The position numbers and the translations under genes are program-made. A DNA stretch of 49,245 bases from Rhodospirillales bacterium (GTDB lineage: Bacteria > Pseudomonadota > Alphaproteobacteria > Rhodospirillales > Casp-alpha2): NCBI GenBank assembly GCA_018662225.1, contig JABJGO010000012.1, positions 1 to 49,245 of the forward strand, written 5' to 3'. The notes below the pieces were generated by a model, which searched no databases, was not told the DNA's origin, and saw only the letters and a program-made list of their open reading frames with translations. Below, piece after piece: positions 7,182 through 16,663 of this stretch (position 1 is the stretch's first letter; each line of letters begins with the position of its first letter).

Positions 7182-10178
7182 ATGATTACGCGATTTGGTA
7201 TTGCGGGTCGTTTGTTCCTTGCCTTTGTCTGTATTGCCGGGCTGTCTCTTGTTTCGGGAGCTGTGGGCTGGTGGACACTGCGCAATGTGGACGAGGCCCA
7301 GACGTCAATCGTTGAGCGCGCCATGCCAGCGGTTGCCGATGCACGCCACGTTGCAGAGATATCCAATGAGCTTATTGCGCGCGCGCCGTTACTGACTAGT
7401 GCAGCAAACCAGGTCATTCGCGAGGAGGAAGCTCAGAAATTATTCGAACAGGCAGAAACATTGCGCGATACGCTCAAGCGAACCCACGAGTATGGCTATG
7501 ACGATGCTCGTTTGACCTCCCTTGATCAGTTGGCAGAGGACCTAATAGCCACGCTGCACGAGCAGAATACCCTGGTTGCGCAGCGAATTGATCTGTCAAC
7601 ATCGTTGACCAGTGATATCCGTGACTCTCTTGCTGCGGCACAAGGGCTTTCTGATTTATCGGAAACGCTTGTATCGAATGCGGCATCTGGTGCGACGGCC
7701 GTTATATCTAACCTTTATGAACTGATAGAAGAGCAAGATCGTATCGATGAGTCCATGGACGCGCTGGACCGGTTGTTGGAAGAAGACCTGTACCTGATGG
7801 AGCGCATGTTCGAACTCCGGTTGAGAGCGTCACAGACGGGCCTTCTGCTCAACCAGTTATCACGTGCGGCAACGCCTGATGAAGTGCTGTGGATTGAAGA
7901 GACGCTTGAAAAGAACGTCCGAATTCTCGAACGCCGAACGCTCGGCATTTCGGATCCCGTGCGTAGGCGTCAAGCTGGTCAAATGATGACTCAGTTAATT
8001 TCGCTAAGTGGTGATACGCCTAATGTGTTCGAGACCCGACAGAGCCTTCTGGAAATAGATCGAGAAATCGGGTCCCTCGTAGAACGCAGCCGGGGTGTTT
8101 CGGAAGCCTTAAGTAAAACGGTTCTCGATCTGGTAGAGCATGCACAATCGCTGGCCGATGAGGCAGCCCTTGGGGCGGAAAAGGCCGTGGAGGCAGGCCT
8201 TGCGACGATACTGTTTCAGACGCTTCTCTTTGTTGTCGTTGCGGGTTTGATTGTCTGGTTGTACGTGCAGCGGAACGTCATTCGTCGACTCCGGTCATTG
8301 GCATCCGTTATGGGTCGTCTGGCCAGTGGTGATCTGGATGCTCACGTGCAGACTGAGGGTAGTGACGAACTTACTGATATGGCGGAAACGGTTAAAGTGT
8401 TCCGTGATCAGGCTGTGATCAAAAATGAATTGGAACGCGAGCGTGATCGAACGGAGTCGGAACTCCGTCGACATAAAACCGAACTGGAACAGATCGTGAC
8501 CGAGCGAACGGCACAACTGTCCCTCATTAACGAACAGCTACAAAACGAAGTCATCAACCATGACGAGGCCCGCGAACACGCTGAACGTGCCAATGCTGCG
8601 AAGACAGAATTCTTGGCGGCCATGAGCCACGAGATCAGAACACCCATGAATGGTATTTTGGGTATGTTGAGAATATTAAGGGATAGCCCGCTCAATGATG
8701 AGCAGCGGAAAAGACTATCCATTGTCCGCTCTTCGAGCCAGACCCTGCTCGGCATTCTCAATGATATTCTGGATTATTCGAAGGTTGAATCTGGTGAAGT
8801 GCATCTTTCATCAGACACGTATGATCTCAGCCAGCTACTCGACGATATCATCGTTCTGATGCGATTCCGCGCCGTGGAAAAGGGTATTTCCCTTACCGCC
8901 CATATAGAAGAAGGAACGCCGACCATTCTGCAAGGTGACGCCGGCAAGTTAAGCCAGGTTCTGCTGAATTTGATCGGGAATGGAATCAAGTTCACAGAGA
9001 AAGGCGCAGTCGAGGTTACGGTTTTTTCTACTACGCGTAATAACAACTCGGAAGTGATGCTCGAATTTAAAATTCGGGACTCAGGGATTGGCATTGGTTC
9101 TGAAAGTCAGAAAAAATTGTTTGAAGCTTTCTACCAGGCAAATGAGCAAGTTTCGCGCAAATATGGTGGAACAGGTCTAGGTTTAGCGATCTGTCGCCGT
9201 TTGGTGGATGCCATGGGTGGTGAAATTGCCGTGGAGAGTAAGGTTGATCAGGGCAGCCGGTTCTGGTTTACAGTGCGATCTGAACGGGGGCAGGAATCGG
9301 CCCTTCGTGATGCCAATTTCGACCTGCCCGTCGCCTTGCCTGCAACACCGGCGCAATCCATTCTGTTGGTGGAAGACAACGATATAAATGCCCTTGTCAC
9401 GCAGACGTTTCTCGAAAAGATGGGCCATTCTGTCGTTCATGCTGAATCAGGTGAGTCGGGGGTCAAGGCGGCAGCGACGGAGACGTTCGATGCCATCCTG
9501 ATGGATATCTCATTGCCCGGTATCGATGGTGTTGAAGCCGCCCGGCAGATACGCGCATTATCGGAAGATGATCATCAACGCATCCCGATTATCGCCATGT
9601 CGGCGCACGTATTTCAAAACGAGGTTTCTGCGGTTCTGGAGGCAGGCATGAACGCCTTTGTCGGCAAACCTGTATCACCAGAACGGTTGGCCGAGGTGCT
9701 GAACGAGGTGAGAGCCCCCAGTTCACTGGCCACCCTCTCTCAGGGAAGCTCTGCTACTGAAGACGTATCGTCCCTAATGGATGCTTCGGTTCTCAGGGAA
9801 GACCTGGCGGTTATCGGCCTGGAGAAAACATCGCGCATGGTGTCGTCATTCCTTGACGCATCCGCCGAAAAGCATCAGCAATTTCACACCGCCGTGCATG
9901 AGGATGATTGGCCAGCCGCAATCTATGTCGCCCACTATTTGAAGGGTAGCGCATCAAGTTTGGGTTTGCAGGCACTGGCGAATTTCGCGCACGACCTGGA
10001 GGTCGCGATGAAAGATGGTGATGTGGCTGTCGTCAAACAGCAGGTGGATCAATTCAGAGCCCTGCATGATGATTCCAGAACAGCTCTTCAATCTTATTGG
10101 GCGCAATTAACCACGTCACCTACGGGACCCAAGTCGTCTAGTTCTCAACGCTCGACAATATCGGCCGCAAATACATAA
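7182..10178 (+). CDS. torS: Hybrid sensor histidine kinase TorS
   Basis: A 998-residue inner-membrane phosphorelay kinase. TM1 is about residues 8-30, a long helical periplasmic sensor follows, TM2 is about 341-364, then HAMP, a coiled coil, and HisKA with H483 in [11 protein letters not shown]. The HATPase has NGIKF, DSGIGIG and [12 protein letters not shown]. The receiver begins [10 protein letters not shown] with D775 in ILMDISLPG, and a C-terminal Hpt domain carries H918 in [11 protein letters not shown]. This His-Asp-His order is that of TorS. It would receive the TorT/TMAO signal and phosphorylate TorR. The 3' end overlaps the convergent torR gene by 34 bases. Confidence 0.92.
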   Translation: MITRFGIAGRLFLAFVCIAGLSLVSGAVGWWTLRNVDEAQTSIVERAMPAVADARHVAEISNELIARAPLLTSAANQVIREEEAQKLFEQAETLRDTLKRTHEYGYDDARLTSLDQLAEDLIATLHEQNTLVAQRIDLSTSLTSDIRDSLAAAQGLSDLSETLVSNAASGATAVISNLYELIEEQDRIDESMDALDRLLEEDLYLMERMFELRLRASQTGLLLNQLSRAATPDEVLWIEETLEKNVRILERRTLGISDPVRRRQAGQMMTQLISLSGDTPNVFETRQSLLEIDREIGSLVERSRGVSEALSKTVLDLVEHAQSLADEAALGAEKAVEAGLATILFQTLLFVVVAGLIVWLYVQRNVIRRLRSLASVMGRLASGDLDAHVQTEGSDELTDMAETVKVFRDQAVIKNELERERDRTESELRRHKTELEQIVTERTAQLSLINEQLQNEVINHDEAREHAERANAAKTEFLAAMSHEIRTPMNGILGMLRILRDSPLNDEQRKRLSIVRSSSQTLLGILNDILDYSKVESGEVHLSSDTYDLSQLLDDIIVLMRFRAVEKGISLTAHIEEGTPTILQGDAGKLSQVLLNLIGNGIKFTEKGAVEVTVFSTTRNNNSEVMLEFKIRDSGIGIGSESQKKLFEAFYQANEQVSRKYGGTGLGLAICRRLVDAMGGEIAVESKVDQGSRFWFTVRSERGQESALRDANFDLPVALPATPAQSILLVEDNDINALVTQTFLEKMGHSVVHAESGESGVKAAATETFDAILMDISLPGIDGVEAARQIRALSEDDHQRIPIIAMSAHVFQNEVSAVLEAGMNAFVGKPVSPERLAEVLNEVRAPSSLATLSQGSSATEDVSSLMDASVLREDLAVIGLEKTSRMVSSFLDASAEKHQQFHTAVHEDDWPAAIYVAHYLKGSASSLGLQALANFAHDLEVAMKDGDVAVVKQQVDQFRALHDDSRTALQSYWAQLTTSPTGPKSSSSQRSTISAANT

Positions 10179-10852
10179 CCCTCGCCATGGGCCGTGACGA
10201 TGATTTCCGGGTTCTTAGGATCAGGCTCGATCTTCCCACGTAGCCGCCTTACCAGAACATCAATTGTCCTGTCGCTGGGTTCCCATGAACGGTGGGTCGT
10301 CAAATTCAGCAAGCGGTCACGCGTGAGCACGATATTGGGTCGTTCAGCAAATGCATTTAAAAGCTCATACTCTGCCCGAGTCAGGCGTTCATGGTGGCCT
10401 GTTGGTGACACCAGCTTTCGGGTGCGGGTGTCGAACATCCAGCCCGCAAATCGCTTTACGGGACGATCAACGATCGACGCACTGCCCATACGACGGAGCA
10501 AGCTTTTCACCCGCGCCAAAAGTTCTCTCGGGTTAAACGGCTTTGTTATGTAATCATCGGCACCGATTTCCAATCCCACGATTCGATCTACTTCGTCTAT
10601 TCGTCCGGTGACCAGGATGATGCCAATGTCGGACCCGTTCCTGAGTTCACGCGTTAAATCGAGCCCGTCTTCCCCCGGCAAATTGATATCCAGCAAAATA
10701 AGCTCTGCCGGATCGTTCGCGAGCGCCGTGCGCATGGATGGGCCGTCTTCTGCCTCTGTAACACGATGCCCTGCGGCTTCCACGTACCCGGCCAGTTTCG
10801 CCCGCGTTACGGCATCATCATCAACAATCAGGACATGGTGATTTGAATTCAT
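10145..10852 (-). CDS. torR: Response regulator TorR (OmpR/PhoB type)
   Basis: A 235-residue DNA-binding regulator from ATG 10852; an upstream TTG at 10867 in the same frame is less likely. The receiver domain (5-118) has the acidic DDD at 11-13, phosphoacceptor D55 in [11 protein letters not shown], and K in the [10 protein letters not shown] loop. The winged-helix output domain (about 135-230) includes [10 protein letters not shown] and [15 protein letters not shown]. It converges on torS with a 34-base overlap and is divergent from the betaine/TMAO-type transporter, the likely target. Confidence 0.88.
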   Translation of the reverse strand: MNSNHHVLIVDDDAVTRAKLAGYVEAAGHRVTEAEDGPSMRTALANDPAELILLDINLPGEDGLDLTRELRNGSDIGIILVTGRIDEVDRIVGLEIGADDYITKPFNPRELLARVKSLLRRMGSASIVDRPVKRFAGWMFDTRTRKLVSPTGHHERLTRAEYELLNAFAERPNIVLTRDRLLNLTTHRSWEPSDRTIDVLVRRLRGKIEPDPKNPEIIVTAHGEGYVFAADIVER

Positions 10853-10858
10853 GGGTAA

Positions 10859-10878
10859 TTTTAACAAATTTTAACAAA
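10859..10878. repeat. Tandem decamer TTTTAACAAA x2
   Basis: Two perfect head-to-tail copies, 10859-10868 and 10869-10878, immediately upstream of the torR start. Helical-period spacing suggests a protein site or promoter element of torR, but the sequence does not match the tor box. Confidence 0.4.
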
Positions 10879-10888
10879 AAAGTACAGA

Positions 10889-10920
10889 CCATTCATATTT
10901 GGCCTGCTTGTCGTTCACAT
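10889..10920 (+). promoter_or_regulatory. Two tor-box-like decamers (candidate TorR sites)
   Basis: CCATTCATAT (10889-10898) and TCGTTCACAT (10911-10920) match the E. coli tor box CTGTTCATAT at 8 and 7 of 10 positions. They are direct repeats with 22 bases between starts, two DNA turns. They lie in the torR/transporter intergenic region, about 155-190 bases before the binding-protein start, which suits activation of that operon by TorR. The consensus is known; the occupancy here is inferred. Confidence 0.5.
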
Positions 10921-11076
10921 CAGATTGCTAGCGTCATAGAGGGGAGAGCTGCAACGGCGTAAAAAAAGGCGCAATAGCGGGTGGAACCTGACGAGAATCA
11001 ACAAATAATTCTGCGAGTAAACGCGGATTGTAATGATTACCGCGGCCGGGAAGCCGCCTAAACAAGGAGAGCTAAA

Positions 11077-12054
11077 GTGAAGAGACTTACAAAAAAACTA
11101 ATGGCTGGGACCTTCGCCATAGGACTGGCCCTCGTTTCTGCTACAGGCGCGGCAAGCGCTGACAGCAGCGAGCCTATCAAAATTCCAATCAAGAACTGGT
11201 CCAGCCAGATCGTCATGGCTCATGTTATTGGCGGCATGTTTGAGAGCATGGGTAACAACGTTGAGTACGTTCCTGTGGATAACCAGGCAAGCTTTGAGGC
11301 TGTCCGCGTTGGTGACATAACGATTTTGCAAGAAGTCTGGCAATCAACCATGCAGAATGCCTACTACAATGCTATGGAAAAAGGTGGCCTGATTGATGCA
11401 GGTACGCATGCAGCAGAAACCCTGGAAGAAATGGGTGTTCCGAACTGGGTTATCGAACAGGGCCTTTGCCCTGGATTGCCGAGCTGGGAAGCCCTGAAAG
11501 ATTGCTCAGCAGCCTTCGCAACACCTGATTCCGGTGGCAAGGGCCGTTGGTTAGAAGGCCCGCAAAGCTGGCACGGCGAAGTCATGCCCAACCGCATTAA
11601 AGGCCTGGGTCTGGATGACACATGGACCGTCAAATTCGCTGGTGGTGCTGATGCGCTCTGGACAGAACTTGAAGCCGCCAAAAAGGAAGGTCGTGGTACG
11701 GTTATCTTCAACTGGACACCAAACTTTACAGATGCTTCCGGGTTTACCTTTATCGAGTTTCCAGAGTACTACGACGGCTGCAGGATCGCCGATGGCGGCA
11801 CCATGGACACAACTGGTTGTGGCTCACCAAAAGGTTGGTTGAAGAAAGGTGCTTTCTGGAAATTCCCGAAAACTCACCCCAATGCTTACAGGGCCTTCTC
11901 GCAGTTGAGCTTCACGACGCCACAGATTGGTTCCATGGCGGCGTTGGTTGACGTAGATAAAATGACCCACGAAGACGCCGCTAAAAAGTGGCTGGCTGAT
12001 AACGAAGACGTTTGGAAGCCTTGGGCAACGTCAGTTCTTGGCGAAGGAAACTGA
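11077..12054 (+). CDS. tmoX: Glycine-betaine/TMAO-type ABC substrate-binding protein (TmoX-like)
   Basis: A 325-residue periplasmic OpuAC-family binding protein starting at GTG 11077 with AAGGAGAG upstream. A signal peptide ends at ASA about residue 28. The mature protein is rich in tryptophan (EVWQS, VPNWVIEQG, GRWLEGPQSWHG, IFNWTPNF, GWLKKGAFW), the residues that build the aromatic box for quaternary-ammonium or N-oxide ligands. With the ATPase and fused permease downstream it forms a complete importer. Choline, betaine, carnitine or TMAO could bind; the adjacent torTSR genes favour TMAO. A strong hairpin follows the stop. Confidence 0.75.
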   Translation: MKRLTKKLMAGTFAIGLALVSATGAASADSSEPIKIPIKNWSSQIVMAHVIGGMFESMGNNVEYVPVDNQASFEAVRVGDITILQEVWQSTMQNAYYNAMEKGGLIDAGTHAAETLEEMGVPNWVIEQGLCPGLPSWEALKDCSAAFATPDSGGKGRWLEGPQSWHGEVMPNRIKGLGLDDTWTVKFAGGADALWTELEAAKKEGRGTVIFNWTPNFTDASGFTFIEFPEYYDGCRIADGGTMDTTGCGSPKGWLKKGAFWKFPKTHPNAYRAFSQLSFTTPQIGSMAALVDVDKMTHEDAAKKWLADNEDVWKPWATSVLGEGN

Positions 12055-12085
12055 TTCTCTGATATTCGATTCAGAGAGCGACCCT

Positions 12086-12122
12086 AAAACGGTTCCCCTC
12101 ATCTTTGGGGGGAACCTGTTTT
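12086..12122 (+). terminator. Intra-operon hairpin after the binding-protein gene
   Basis: AAAAC-GGTTCCCC (12086-12098) pairs with GGGGAACC-T-GTTTT (12109-12122): a 13-bp stem with one bulged T and a 10-base loop. It sits 32 bases past the tmoX stop, inside an otherwise same-strand operon, so partial termination or 3'-end protection giving more binding protein than ATPase is likely. Confidence 0.65.
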
Positions 12123-12247
12123 AGAATAACCAGATTCAGAAATAGCGGTGTTATACGCGATCGTATTGTTGACCCGTGTGATACTTTGTTTAGACTCCTT
12201 TTAATGCCTGAAAGATACAGGCCGTAACAATCAGTCGAGGACAGTCC

Positions 12248-13315
12248 ATGGCTTCTCAAGGGGATGAGGCAGAGCAAAGGCAAGCGGTCATAAAATGTGA
12301 GTCCGTTTACAAGATTTTCGGAAACAATGCGCAGAGCTTGTTACAAAACGCTCAAGGTAAAATTGACGCCAAAGACGCCTTGGCCGCTGGATGTATTGTC
12401 GGCGTCAACAATGTTTCCTTCGAAGTTTCAGAGGGCGAGTTGCTGGTCATCATGGGGCTCTCAGGCTCAGGCAAATCCACACTGCTACGATGCATTTCTA
12501 GACTAACGGACGCGACCGGCGGTAAGATATTTGTGGATGGTCAAGATCTGCTGACCATGAACAGTAAGCAACTCATGGAAGTCCGCCGAGACAAAATGGG
12601 AATGGTTTTTCAAAACTTCGGTTTATTGCCGCACAAGACGGTTCTTGAAAACATCGCTTTTCCGCTTCAGGTGAAAGGCATTAACACCAAAGACAGCATT
12701 GAACGAGCCATGAATATGGCCGAACTGGTCGGCCTCAGTGGTCGCGAAAATTACTTTCCACGCGAATTATCTGGCGGACAACAACAGCGCGTCGGCATTG
12801 CTCGCTCGCTCGCTGTCGAGCCGGATATCTGGTTTCTTGATGAACCTTTCTCGGCATTGGACCCATTGATCCGGAAAGAGATGCAGGATGAGTTTCTGCG
12901 ACTGCAAAGTGTTTTGAATAAAACGATTTTGTTCGTTACCCATGATTTCGATGAGGCCTTAAGACTCGCGGACCGGATCGCCATTATGAAAGAAGGTGTC
13001 ATTGAGCAACTGGATACACCAGCCAATATTGTTCTCGATCCTGCGACGGAATACGTTCGTAAATTCACCCAGGAGGTGCCGCGCGAAAAGGTTCTCAAGA
13101 TTGAAGACGTTATGGACCCCTACGATAGCACCGAAGAAATGAGCGATATCAAAGTTTCGAAGAACGCGATCATCGAGGTGGTTGCTGAACAAATCCTGAG
13201 CCAGGACAAAGCTGTCGGCGTTGTCGACGATAACGACAACATCGTCGGCAGCCTGCACTCGTCCCACGTCATTAATGTTTTGTTCGGTAACCGTTCACAG
13301 GAACAGCAAGGGTGA
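12248..13315 (+). CDS. tmoV: Betaine/TMAO-type ABC transporter ATPase (ProV-like, TmoV-like)
   Basis: A 355-residue cytosolic ATPase. Walker A is GLSGSGKST, the Q-loop is VFQNFGLLPHKTV, the signature is LSGGQQQRVGIARSL, Walker B is WFLDEPFSALDP, and the H-loop is FVTHD. An N-terminal extension before the core includes VYKIFGNN, as in ProV/OpuAA. The C-terminal 90 residues look like a single degenerate CBS-type regulatory region (AVGVVDDNDNIVGSLHSSHV). It is spaced 193 bases from the binding-protein gene and 10 from the permease gene. Confidence 0.85.
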   Translation: MASQGDEAEQRQAVIKCESVYKIFGNNAQSLLQNAQGKIDAKDALAAGCIVGVNNVSFEVSEGELLVIMGLSGSGKSTLLRCISRLTDATGGKIFVDGQDLLTMNSKQLMEVRRDKMGMVFQNFGLLPHKTVLENIAFPLQVKGINTKDSIERAMNMAELVGLSGRENYFPRELSGGQQQRVGIARSLAVEPDIWFLDEPFSALDPLIRKEMQDEFLRLQSVLNKTILFVTHDFDEALRLADRIAIMKEGVIEQLDTPANIVLDPATEYVRKFTQEVPREKVLKIEDVMDPYDSTEEMSDIKVSKNAIIEVVAEQILSQDKAVGVVDDNDNIVGSLHSSHVINVLFGNRSQEQQG

Positions 13316-13325
13316 GTAGACGTCA

Positions 13326-15386
13326 ATGCCGTCATACCTAAAGTCATCAAAAGCTATTCAGTTCGGCGTCCTGTTTATCGCATTCTTCCTGTTGAACGCC
13401 CTCATTGGGCCGTCCGAATCCAATTATCTATGGCGACTGCCTCCACTACTAAAAGACATTCCGTTCCTGATAAACGATCTCGTCCGTGGGCTAATGTTCG
13501 AATGGATGCCTATAGACGTCTACGATCCGAGCATTGATGAGTATGAACAGAAGCCCCTGTTCCGCGAGATCACCCGTGCGATTTCCAGTTCTTTTTCGTT
13601 TGTTATTAACGCGGTACGAGAGTTCATTCTTGGTGGCTCGAAGACCATCGTTGCCTTTTCCAGTTGGGACTTCATCAAGGAGAACCCTTGGGCTGTATGG
13701 CCCGCATTACCATGGACGGTCGTTGTTGGATGGGCAATGGTCCTCGGATACAAACTTCAAGGCCGAAACCTGGCGTTTCTCACCGGCGTCGCCGGCCTCT
13801 ATATCGCGGCCTTTGGGCAATGGTCGCCGTCGATGCAGACATTATCATTCATATTGATTGCTGCACCTGTCTCGGTGTTTCTGGGCTTGGCGTTAGGCGT
13901 TTTCGCTTATAAGAGCAAGGCAGTGGAAGCATTCCTCAATCCCTTACTCAATGTGGCACAAACAATGCCGCACTACTCCTATCTGGTACCGATCATCGTG
14001 TTGTTTGGTGTTGGCGATCATGCCGCTGCCTTGGTGACAATTTTGTTTGCAACCCCATCAATGGTCCGACTGGTATTGCTGGGCCTCAAGAATGTCCCCA
14101 CTGATGTGGTCGATGCCGGCAGAATGAGCGGGTGCAACGATTTTCAGATGCTTTTTCGTGTACTCATTCCAACGGCCAAGCGTGACGTGCTGATTGGCGT
14201 CAATCAGGTGGTCATGCAATGCTTATCGATGACTGTAATCGCGGCATTCATCGGTGCCCAAGGATTAGGTTCTAACCTACTGATTGCACTGAACTCGTTG
14301 AGGATCGGCACCGGTCTCGAGATCGGTATTTGTATCGTGCTGATTGCTGTGGTTTTCGACAAAATGTCGCTTGCCTGGGCAAACAAGCAAACAGATTATT
14401 TCGCTGATCTGTCGTTTACCAAGCGTTACCGTCATTTTTTGATCATGGCAGCCATTTTGGTTGGCGGGATCGTAATGGCTATGATTGGTAGCATCATCTT
14501 CGAAGAAGATTTCAATTACTTCTATATCGTACCCCATAATAAGGGTCTTACAACGGCACCCTTCTGGCAGGCGGGTGTCGATTGGGTCTGGGATACGTTC
14601 TTCTACACCTTGAAGAGCTTTAATGAGTGGCTCATCACCGGGGTTCTGGTGCCCATGCGCGATGCCTATCTCGCGATGCCGGTTGTCGCGACGTTCCTTC
14701 TGGTGATGGGAACTGCCTATATTCTTGCCGGCTTACGATCCGCTTTGATCGTTGGCGGATTTCTTCTTTTTATTGCGTTTTCCGAGTACTGGGATCGGGC
14801 GTTGATCACCATGTACATGGCCACATTCGCGGTTGTTGTTTCCGGGATCATTGGCATTACGCTAGGCGCGGCCTGCGCACAGAACACCTTTGCAAGCAAA
14901 GCGGTCCTGCTGTTTTGCGATTTCTTGCAAACGTTCCCGTCGTTCATTTACCTTATCCCGGTGATCATGTTGTTCGGTATTACCGATACGTCTGTATTGA
15001 TCGCTTCACTGGCCTTCGCGAGCGTACCAGCGACGCGATTCACTGTAGAGGGACTCAGAAGCGTACCGCCGGTATTGCAGGATGCGGGATCCATGTGTGG
15101 CGTTTCACGTCTTCAACGGTTGATTTCCATCGAGATACCAATCGCGTTCCCGCATATCATGTTGGGCGTCAATCAGACCGTCAACTTCGCCCTTATGATG
15201 GTGATTATAGGGGCTTTCATCGGCACCATTGATCTCGGACAGCTTATTCTGAAGGCAATTTCAGAGCCCCAGGGAACCGGTATCGGCATTACCCTCGGCG
15301 TCTGTGTCGCATTCATCGGTCTGGCCGTTGATCAGATCATCCGCACATGGGCGAACAAAAGAAAATTGGCACTGGGTTTGAACTAG
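13326..15386 (+). CDS. tmoW: Fused two-domain ABC permease (ProW-like duplicate, TmoW-like)
   Basis: A 686-residue inner-membrane protein, about twice the usual ProW length. It holds two binding-protein-dependent permease domains, roughly residues 160-350 and 470-670, each with an EAA-type cytoplasmic loop (GRMSGCNDFQMLFRVLIPTAK and GSMCGVSRLQRLISIEIPIAF) and each followed by an AFIGAQGLG or AFIGTIDLG turn. One polypeptide can thus supply the whole transmembrane dimer. Fused permeases are known in some TMAO/betaine systems of marine bacteria. It follows the ATPase by 10 bases. Confidence 0.85.
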   Translation: MPSYLKSSKAIQFGVLFIAFFLLNALIGPSESNYLWRLPPLLKDIPFLINDLVRGLMFEWMPIDVYDPSIDEYEQKPLFREITRAISSSFSFVINAVREFILGGSKTIVAFSSWDFIKENPWAVWPALPWTVVVGWAMVLGYKLQGRNLAFLTGVAGLYIAAFGQWSPSMQTLSFILIAAPVSVFLGLALGVFAYKSKAVEAFLNPLLNVAQTMPHYSYLVPIIVLFGVGDHAAALVTILFATPSMVRLVLLGLKNVPTDVVDAGRMSGCNDFQMLFRVLIPTAKRDVLIGVNQVVMQCLSMTVIAAFIGAQGLGSNLLIALNSLRIGTGLEIGICIVLIAVVFDKMSLAWANKQTDYFADLSFTKRYRHFLIMAAILVGGIVMAMIGSIIFEEDFNYFYIVPHNKGLTTAPFWQAGVDWVWDTFFYTLKSFNEWLITGVLVPMRDAYLAMPVVATFLLVMGTAYILAGLRSALIVGGFLLFIAFSEYWDRALITMYMATFAVVVSGIIGITLGAACAQNTFASKAVLLFCDFLQTFPSFIYLIPVIMLFGITDTSVLIASLAFASVPATRFTVEGLRSVPPVLQDAGSMCGVSRLQRLISIEIPIAFPHIMLGVNQTVNFALMMVIIGAFIGTIDLGQLILKAISEPQGTGIGITLGVCVAFIGLAVDQIIRTWANKRKLALGLN

Positions 15387-15414
15387 GGAATCCACCTGAC
15401 CATAAAATATCGAT

Positions 15415-16605
15415 ATGCGGAGAATGGCGCTGCTACCATCAAAAATATCCCTAAACAGTGGCATTCTGGTCCTGGCCGGAAGCATGTTGTTAATGCTGGT
15501 GCTGGGTTCTGTGCATGCGTTCTCCATTTTCCTGACATCTATAGAAAGCGAATTTAACGCCAGCAGATCAAACGCCAGCCTGACGTACTCGCTGGCATTG
15601 GCTGTTTTGACGATCCATGTTTTGATCAGCGATCGCATATTCCGGCACCTGTCGCCCGGCCTTTTAATCGTCATCGTTACCTCGCTTGCTACGACGGGGG
15701 CGTTGATGGCGGGATATGGTGGGAACCTGTACACGATTTGGCTTGGGTATGGTGTGCTTTTTGGCGCGGCGAACGGCCTTGGCTATTCTTTCGTTCTTCA
15801 ATTTTCCGCACAAGCCAACCCGCGTTTTAGTGGCACCGCTATGGGTCTTGTTACGGCCGCCTATGGGTTCGGGGCCGCCATCTCTCCACTACCCTTTGAA
15901 ACACTGGTTCAATCCTTCGGGTTCAGGGGTGGCATGATCGGCCTTGCCGTTGCGCTGGTCATTGTGGGACCTGTTGTCGGCGTTCTTTTCGCTCGCTCTG
16001 GTTTCAGCCTATCCACTGACAGTGGCACGGATTTGGATCAGGCCAGGCCGGTGCGTGGCGTGATCATCCGGTTGTGGTTTTCGTATGGAACGGCTGTCGC
16101 CGCGGGCCTGATGGCCATCGGTCATGCCACGGGAATTGCAAATTCAAGTGGGTTGTCCAGAGAATGGTTGTTCATGGCACCCACATTGATCGCGGTGGGA
16201 AACATCGGGGGCAGTTATTTTGGTGGATACATCGTCGACAAGTGGGGAGCCAGGCGGTTGCTACGGTTGGTGAACTGCTTTTCAGCCATGTCGCTCACCC
16301 TGATGTGGATTTTCCTGTCACCGGCCACGGCTCTGGTGGGGTTGGCGATTGTGGGATTTACCTATGGTGCAACAATTGCTGCCTTTCCGGTCGCCATCGC
16401 AAAACTGTTTGGCGCCGTCGCTGGAATCAGAGTCTATGGCAAGGTGTTTACAGCTTGGGGGACAGCCGGCTTGTTCGCACCCTGGATCGCAGGGTTGCTT
16501 TATGAACGAAGTGGCGATTATTCGACGGCGCTACTACTCGCAGCAATTCTTGCGGTCCTATCAGCCATTTCAATATTCTGGTTTCCACGGCAGCAAAGAG
16601 CCTGA
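15415..16605 (+). CDS. MFS transporter, oxalate/formate-antiporter-like
   Basis: A 396-residue carrier with about twelve membrane segments, GANGLGYSFVLQFS and GTAMGLVTAAYGFGAAISP in the N-terminal half, and a mid-protein cytoplasmic loop after residue 195. The GTAMG..A.YGFGA pattern is typical of the oxalate:formate antiporter (OFA) group of monocarboxylate carriers. It starts 28 bases after the fused permease, with a second ATG at 15424 as an alternative, so it is probably the last gene of the Tmo-like operon. A role in export or exchange of a carboxylate made from the imported compound is only a guess. Confidence 0.78.
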   Translation: MRRMALLPSKISLNSGILVLAGSMLLMLVLGSVHAFSIFLTSIESEFNASRSNASLTYSLALAVLTIHVLISDRIFRHLSPGLLIVIVTSLATTGALMAGYGGNLYTIWLGYGVLFGAANGLGYSFVLQFSAQANPRFSGTAMGLVTAAYGFGAAISPLPFETLVQSFGFRGGMIGLAVALVIVGPVVGVLFARSGFSLSTDSGTDLDQARPVRGVIIRLWFSYGTAVAAGLMAIGHATGIANSSGLSREWLFMAPTLIAVGNIGGSYFGGYIVDKWGARRLLRLVNCFSAMSLTLMWIFLSPATALVGLAIVGFTYGATIAAFPVAIAKLFGAVAGIRVYGKVFTAWGTAGLFAPWIAGLLYERSGDYSTALLLAAILAVLSAISIFWFPRQQRA

Positions 16606-16663
16606 AAGCCCCAGCTTCCATGGCATTTAGTGAGACCATGCTCTAGTCGTGATGCAGAATTCT

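Noticed and set aside
6048-10852. Expecting a TMAO reductase (torCAD) or TMAO demethylase gene
   Set aside because: None is present in the window; the only TMAO-linked genes are the sensor set and the transporter.
14627-15232. A 201-codon frame inside the fused permease gene
   Set aside because: Shadow in another frame; the permease frame has full conserved motifs.
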